From an uncultured Clostridia bacterium (lineage in GTDB: Bacteria > Bacillota > Clostridia > UBA1381): DNA of 38,972 bases. The stretch covers positions 1 to 38,972 of the forward strand of contig CANQKM010000014.1 in assembly GCA_947624485.1 (NCBI GenBank), read 5' to 3'. Position 1 is the first letter of the stretch; the number at the start of each line of letters is the position of its first letter. A program made the translations under genes and the position numbers. The notes under the pieces were generated by a model. It did not search any database, had not been told where the DNA came from, and worked only from the letters and a program-made list of their open reading frames with translations. This document shows, one piece after another, positions 35,383-38,972 of the stretch.

Positions 35383-35544
35383 ATGGAAAAGCTGATTTTA
35401 CTGCCGGTTATCGCGGTGTGTCTGACGCGTACCGCCGGCTACGGGATTTATACCGCGAAGAAAAAAAACGGCGCGGGTTCGGTCGGGCTTTTTGTGATAT
35501 TGCTCGCCGCGATAGGCGCGTCGGTGTATTTTCTTATGAGATAG
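35383..35544 (+). CDS. Small two-TM protein at the end of the ger operon (possible D subunit)
   Basis: 53 aa. Two hydrophobic stretches (LILLPVIAVCL and VGLFVILLAAIGASVYFLM) flank a short basic/glycine turn (TAKKKNGAGS). GGAGG lies about 8 nt before ATG 35383, only 2 nt after gerC. Small two-TM 'D' proteins are known to accompany some Bacillus germinant-receptor operons and adjust receptor activity. This protein has that size, topology and position; homology cannot be judged by eye. Confidence 0.65.
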   Translation: MEKLILLPVIAVCLTRTAGYGIYTAKKKNGAGSVGLFVILLAAIGASVYFLMR

Positions 35545-35595
35545 GGCTTGAAAACGCTCCGCGTATGTTGTAAAATATATGCGGGGTGTTTTGTT

Positions 35596-36090
35596 TTGGA
35601 AAAGATACGAGCTTGCTTTTTTACCGGTCACAGACGGCTTCCCGCCGCAAGGATCGGCGAGATAAAGGATTTGATATTGAACGAGGCGGAAAGGCTTATC
35701 AACGATTACGACGTGCGCTATTTTATATCCGGCGGCGCGCTCGGCTTTGACACGATTGCCGCCGAAACGGTCGCGGAGCTTCGGGAACTGTATCCGCATA
35801 TTAAGCTCGTGCTGTACCTGCCGTGCTACGACCAAAGCAAGCGGTGGGATAAAAAGTCGCAGATGCGCTATGACGATATGCTCGACGCGGCGGACGATAT
35901 TGTGTACGTCACCGAGTCGAATTACGTTGACGGCTGTATGCAGAAAAGGAATATGCGCATGATCGAGGACGCGTTTTTCTGTATCGCGTTCTGTATTTTG
36001 AATAGCAGCGGTACCGGCGCGACTATCCGCACTGCCGCCGATTTCGGCGATAAGGTGATCAATGTCGCCGATGGTTTGTATGAGGAATAA
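35596..36090 (+). CDS. SLOG-family protein (DUF1273-like)
   Basis: 164 aa from TTG 35596, placed 10 nt after GGGG; TTG 35548 is an alternative without a ribosome site. The Rossmann-like SLOG features are FTGHRRL near the N-terminus, SGGALGFDTIAAE (nucleotide-binding glycine loop) and GCMQKRNMRMIEDA. An acidic end completes it. SLOG domains bind nucleotides or ADP-ribose-type ligands and occur in stress and conflict systems; its task here is unknown. It may be read from the ger operon (51-nt gap). Confidence 0.85.
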   Translation: MEKIRACFFTGHRRLPAARIGEIKDLILNEAERLINDYDVRYFISGGALGFDTIAAETVAELRELYPHIKLVLYLPCYDQSKRWDKKSQMRYDDMLDAADDIVYVTESNYVDGCMQKRNMRMIEDAFFCIAFCILNSSGTGATIRTAADFGDKVINVADGLYEE

Positions 36091-36120
36091 AAAAACGGCT
36101 CTTTGTAAAAGCCGCTTTCT
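36091..36120. terminator. Terminator between SLOG gene and higA
   Basis: CGGCT (36096-36100) pairs with AGCCG (36110-36114) in a stem extended by A/T pairs. The minus-strand tail is TTTTTTT, so it is strongest for higBA; it also faces the SLOG gene end. Confidence 0.75.
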
Positions 36121-36125
36121 CAAAA

Positions 36126-36410
36126 TTATTTCAGTATTATTTGAACTTCTTTTCCCAATGATTGAGCCACTTTTGTTAAAAAATCAAGCGACGGGTTGTA
36201 TGTCCCGCTTTCCAGTCTGGATATGTTGGATTTTTGTGTCCCCACTCTGAACGCAAGCTCCTCCTGTGTGATGTTCTGCTTCGCGCGTTCCTCTATAATT
36301 TGCGATACAACCTCGTATCTCGGCTTAAGTCTTTCGTATTCTTCCTTAAATTCAACGTCTTTCATAAGAATGTCTTTCACCTCGGAAAATTTCGCTCCCG
36401 CTTTACTCAT
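36126..36410 (-). CDS. higA: HigA-like XRE-family antitoxin
   Basis: 94 aa from ATG 36410, which overlaps the toxin stop (ATGAGTAA) and has AAGGTG 6 nt upstream; ATG 36428 is an alternative. The C-terminal helix-turn-helix contains NITQEELAFRVGTQKSNISR and LESGTYNPSLDFL. The N-terminal helical part probably wraps the toxin. This antitoxin binds and neutralises the toxin and, with it, represses the operon at the palindrome 36806-36827. Confidence 0.88.
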   Translation of the reverse strand: MSKAGAKFSEVKDILMKDVEFKEEYERLKPRYEVVSQIIEERAKQNITQEELAFRVGTQKSNISRLESGTYNPSLDFLTKVAQSLGKEVQIILK

Positions 36411-36768
36411 CTCGGCACCTTCTTTCATAATCTTGTTTGTATTTTATTGCTCTGTTTAACTCGCTTGTCGGGGTTTTGTTGGATTTTTTTGTAAATCCGT
36501 TAAGCAGCACAAAGGTATTATTTTGAAAAGTAAAATAAAATATTCTGCTTATATCGGATGAAAATTTTATTCTAAGCTCAAATAAGTCCTTGTATTTTTC
36601 ACCTTTTATCGGTTTTACATAGGGTTCCCGGAGGTTTGCCCCGTGTTTTTCCAGCAATTCAATTTCGGAAAACGCTTTTGCTCTCATTTTGGGATTTAGA
36701 GAAAGCAAAAAATCCAAAACCGGAATATCACCATTTTCTTTTTTATAGTATTCAACCTGCCAATCCAT
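36403..36768 (-). CDS. higB: RelE/HigB-family (Gp49-like) mRNA-interferase toxin
   Basis: 121 aa from ATG 36768 (GGAGGT 6 nt upstream). It has the phage-derived Gp49-like HigB layout: N-terminal MDWQVEYYKKENGDIPVLDFL, KPIKGEKYKDLFELRI, then SRIFYF and LLNGFTKKSNKTP. The conserved R/K-rich C-terminus supports ribosome-dependent RNase activity. Toxin-first order is characteristic of higBA. The longer frame to 36834 starts inside the operator. Confidence 0.9.
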   Translation of the reverse strand: MDWQVEYYKKENGDIPVLDFLLSLNPKMRAKAFSEIELLEKHGANLREPYVKPIKGEKYKDLFELRIKFSSDISRIFYFTFQNNTFVLLNGFTKKSNKTPTSELNRAIKYKQDYERRCRDE

Positions 36769-36805
36769 TATACACCTCCGACAGTATATCCTTTTGCTAT
36801 ATATT

Positions 36806-36834
36806 ATGTTATCATATATGATAACATATGTCAA
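36806..36834 (-). promoter_or_regulatory. higBA promoter with palindromic operator
   Basis: The minus-strand promoter is TTGACA (36829-36834), 17 nt, TAACAT (36806-36811). A perfect 22-bp palindrome, half-site ATGTTATCATA, covers 36806-36827: the -10 box plus nearly all of the spacer. The antitoxin HTH would bind here and block RNA polymerase. Confidence 0.85.
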
Positions 36835-36881
36835 GAAATTTTTTATGTGTATGTTCTGTATAAATGCTTTTAATCAAACGC

Positions 36882-36910
36882 TTGACAAAAGGGAAAATAA
36901 AATGTATAAT
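36882..36910 (+). promoter_or_regulatory. Sigma-A promoter of RNA4
   Basis: TTGACA (36882-36887), 17 nt, TATAAT (36905-36910) on the plus strand. Confidence 0.85.
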
Positions 36911-36916
36911 AATTAT

Positions 36917-37012
36917 AAAGAAACGGCAGAGCGTAAAAACGGTTAGTCGCTTCGGAATTTGATTAGAAATAACCGATCCTCGGCTGGCTAAACTTTGGAT
37001 CGGTTATTTTAT
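36917..37012 (+). ncRNA. Stand-alone small RNA (RNA4), A-loop sRNA family
   Basis: About 96 nt. After an A-rich start come GGCAGAGCG and CGCTTC, which pair around loop TAAAAACGGTTAGT. A terminator hairpin AATAACCGATCC / GGATCGGTTATT (36968-36979 with 36997-37008) ends it, followed by TTATT. The loop CGGTTA is complementary to the terminator 5' arm, as in RNA2. The 5' hairpin matches RNA3. No gene follows on this strand for over a kilobase (gpmI is convergent), so it is a true sRNA rather than a leader. Confidence 0.6.
36968..37012 (+). terminator. Terminator of RNA4
   Basis: A 12-bp stem with a 17-nt loop and a TTATTTTATT-like tail. Confidence 0.8.
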
Positions 37013-37048
37013 TGCGCCGATGGCGCGAACGCTATGAAAATTATCACC

Positions 37049-37122
37049 GTAGGGGCGACCCTTGCGGTCGCCCGATATGCGGATTTTTATGAAGGGCGAC
37101 CGCAAAGGGTCGCCCCTACGAT
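37049..37122. repeat. Repeat R10: back-to-back C modules
   Basis: GTAGGGGCGACCCTTGCGGT (37050-37069) and its complement GGGCGACCGCAAAGGGTCGC (about 37096-37115) flank a 20-nt AT-rich centre. The result is one long potential hairpin between RNA4 and the gpmI end, facing the opposite way to R2. Confidence 0.85.
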
Positions 37123-37145
37123 TTTAATAAGATTCTTTTTCGCGT

Positions 37146-38663
37146 TTATCCTACAATTAGGCTTTCGCCTGTCATTTCCTCGGGTTTTTCGAGGTTCATA
37201 AGCTCCAGCATTGTGGGGCAAAGGTCTGACAGACGGCCTGTTTTCAGCTTAACGTCGCCCGCGCCGACCAAAATCATCGGAACGGGGTTAGTCGTGTGAG
37301 CCGTGAACGGCGCTTTTGTTACGGGATCTATAAGACAGTCCGCGTTGCCGTGGTCGGCTGTGATAATAGCCTTACCGTCCTTTTTGAGTATCGCGTCAAC
37401 CGTTCTGCCGACGCACTCGTCAACAGCCTCGACCGCCTTGATCGCGGCTTCCATTATGCCCGTGTGACCTACCATGTCGCAGTTGGCGTAATTCAGGATT
37501 ATAACGTCGAATTTGTCCGAGTTTATCGCGTCTATGACCGCGTCCGTAACCTCGTACGCGCTCATTTCGGGCTTTAGGTCGAACGTCTCAACGTCGGGCG
37601 ACTTTATGAGTATTCTGTCCTCGCCCTCGAACTGTTTTTCCTCGCCGCCGTTGAAGAAGAACGTCACGTGCGCGTACTTCTGCGTCTCCGCTATGCGAAG
37701 CTGCGTCAAGCCTTTTTTGCTTATGTACTCGCCGAATGTCATGTGCAGCGACTCGGGCGGGTACGCGACGGTTACGTTCGGCATTGACTCGTCGTACTGC
37801 GTCATGCAGACGAAATTTACGGGGAAGTATTTGCGTTCAAAGCCGTCGAAATCGGGATCGACAAACGTTCTTGTAAGCTGTCTCGCTCTGTCGGGGCGGA
37901 AGTTGAAGAAGATAACGCTGTCGCCCTCCTTGACCTGTCCCTGCTTGTCAACGACCGTCGGAACGACAAACTCGTCCGTAACGTCGTTCGCGTATGAGTT
38001 TTTAACGGCTGTAACCGCGTCGTCCTCCTGTATGCCCTTGCCGAACACGATCGCGTCGTACGCCTTTTCAACCCTGTCCCACGCGAAATCTCTGTCCATC
38101 GCGTAGAAACGTCCGGCAATCGTCGCGATCGAGCCTACGCCTATCTCCTTGATTTCCTTTTCAAGCTGCGCCATGTATTCCGCGCCCGAAGTCGGCGGAA
38201 CGTCGCGTCCGTCGAGGAACGTGTGTACGTATACCTTTGTAAGCCCCTTTTTCTTCGCCATGCGCAGAAGACCGTAAAGGTGTTCGTTGTGGCTGTGCAC
38301 GCCGCCGTCGGACAAAAGTCCCATGAGGTGGAGCGATTTGCCGTTTTCCTTTGCTTTGTCCATCGCGTCAGAAAGCGCTTTGTTGTCGTTTATTTTACCG
38401 TCGTTTATGTCCTTTGTGATCTTGACGAGCATCTGGTACACAACGCGTCCGGCACCGATATTTGTGTGGCCGACCTCGCTGTTGCCCATCTGACCGTCGG
38501 GCAGTCCGACGTCGAGACCGCTCGCGCTTAACTGCGTGTGCGGGTACGTAGCCATGAATTTGTCAAGGTTCGGCTTATTTGCAGCCGCTATCGCGTTGCC
38601 TTCCGTGGACGGGTTGATGCCGTATCCGTCCATGATGATTAACGCTGTTGGTTTCTTTGCCAT
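37146..38663 (-). CDS. gpmI: 2,3-bisphosphoglycerate-independent phosphoglycerate mutase
   Basis: 505 aa Mn2+-dependent glycolytic enzyme interconverting 3- and 2-phosphoglycerate, of the type used by spore-forming bacteria. It has the alkaline-phosphatase fold with metal residue Asp12 (IIMDGYG), catalytic Ser62 in GNSEVGHTNIG, DGRDVPPTSG, NFRPDRARQL, NYANCDMVGHTG and TADHGNAD. ATG 38663 is chosen: GGAGG is 7 nt upstream, whereas the TTG at 38669 almost touches it. The upstream leader contains repeat cluster R11. Confidence 0.97.
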   Translation of the reverse strand: MAKKPTALIIMDGYGINPSTEGNAIAAANKPNLDKFMATYPHTQLSASGLDVGLPDGQMGNSEVGHTNIGAGRVVYQMLVKITKDINDGKINDNKALSDAMDKAKENGKSLHLMGLLSDGGVHSHNEHLYGLLRMAKKKGLTKVYVHTFLDGRDVPPTSGAEYMAQLEKEIKEIGVGSIATIAGRFYAMDRDFAWDRVEKAYDAIVFGKGIQEDDAVTAVKNSYANDVTDEFVVPTVVDKQGQVKEGDSVIFFNFRPDRARQLTRTFVDPDFDGFERKYFPVNFVCMTQYDESMPNVTVAYPPESLHMTFGEYISKKGLTQLRIAETQKYAHVTFFFNGGEEKQFEGEDRILIKSPDVETFDLKPEMSAYEVTDAVIDAINSDKFDVIILNYANCDMVGHTGIMEAAIKAVEAVDECVGRTVDAILKKDGKAIITADHGNADCLIDPVTKAPFTAHTTNPVPMILVGAGDVKLKTGRLSDLCPTMLELMNLEKPEEMTGESLIVG

Positions 38664-38688
38664 GTGCAATCCTCCTTTTCGATTATTG

Positions 38689-38896
38689 AGGTAAATTGGG
38701 ATTTAGCGGCGAAATGCGGGCGACCGCAAGGGTCGCCCCTACGGAGCGCAATTTATAAAATACGAGTGTAGGGGCGACCCTCGCGGTCGCCCGTCCCCGA
38801 TAACCCAATGTCAACGGTATCGTAGGGGCGGTCATTGGCCGCCCGTTTAAACCCCTCAGTCAGCTACGCTGACAGCTCCCCTAGTAGGGGAGCCAT
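38689..38896. repeat. Repeat cluster R11 (boundary 17-mer, C-C pair, C, B half)
   Basis: No gene. Starts with AGGTAAATTGGGATTTA (38689-38705), as in R7. C-C pair at 38717-38792 around spacer AATTTATAAAATACG. C module at 38823-38846. B half at 38850-38894 with hairpin GTCAGCTACGCTGAC and palindrome CTCCCCTAGTAGGGGAG next to the IS-like end. Confidence 0.85.
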
Positions 38897-38972
38897 GATA
38901 TGTTATCATCTCAAGTGCAACAGAAAAAAGTAGACAACATAGCAACTTTTGTGTAAAATGAATTTACCACAA
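38897..38972. repeat. Right copy of the 76-bp terminal inverted repeat
   Basis: The exact reverse complement of 2-77. It abuts a B-type palindrome, just as the left copy does. Confidence 0.8.

Noticed and set aside
1..38972. Whole window as a 39-kb transposon, or a linear or circular replicon with terminal inverted repeats
   Set aside because: The content is core chromosome (rpoBC, dnaA, serS, parAB); the inverted ends are better explained by assembly breaks at a multicopy element.

Overview
The window reads as chromosomal, origin-proximal DNA of an uncultured, endospore-forming member of the Clostridia (Bacillota). The evidence is a GerA/GerB/GerC germinant-receptor operon, a DnaD-type primosome protein next to a DnaI-type helicase loader, ParA/ParB with parS, HemZ, TrmK-Nif3, an EF-P 5-aminopentanone reductase (YmfI-like), DUF4446 beside parB, and type I-beta DAHP synthase. 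Coding density is high and codons are moderately GC-rich. I see no phage or plasmid backbone.

Layout. (1) 1-77: end of a multicopy element, repeated inverted at 38897-38972. (2) 322-1460: queF-queC, preQ0/preQ1 synthesis. (3) 1565-1730: minus-strand structured RNA, then rpoC and rpoB (2010-9669, minus). (4) 10163-10286: a second stand-alone minus-strand sRNA; aroF-pheA (minus, 10326-12157); a third sRNA (12255-12368). (5) 12741-20356, minus: beta-propeller protein, PflX-like radical SAM, RsmF-like rRNA methyltransferase, DnaD, DnaI, HemZ, MBL hydrolase. (6) 20369-23158: dnaN and dnaA (minus) with a probable oriC between them (AT-rich stretch plus a six-triplet DnaA-trio). (7) 23688-25160, plus: ymfI-like SDR, a compact candidate type I toxin-antitoxin locus, RNase P RNA. 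(8) 25409-30989, minus: nif3, trmK, serS, a coiled-coil membrane protein, DUF4446, parB, parA. (9) 31056: parS; 31552-35544, plus: gerA-gerB-gerC and a small two-TM protein, with a second parS between gerA and gerB; then a SLOG protein. (10) 36126-36768: HigB/HigA-type toxin-antitoxin pair with a palindromic operator. (11) 36917-37012: a fourth stand-alone sRNA. (12) gpmI (minus).

Almost every long intergenic interval holds a patchwork of short palindromic modules (called A, B, C and D here). Their hairpin stems change sequence while keeping base pairing. They sit in 5' leaders, inside an operon and beside the IS-like ends that bound the contig.

How it works together: replication initiation (dnaA, dnaN, oriC, dnaI, dnaD), origin segregation (parAB, parS) and transcription (rpoBC) lie within about 30 kb. 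The most novel-looking signals are the RNA genes: four small transcripts with near-identical sigma-A promoters (TTGACA-N17-TATAAT) and intrinsic terminators, three of which share 5' hairpin and loop sequence, and a toxin-antitoxin locus whose two convergent RNAs begin with almost the same leader.
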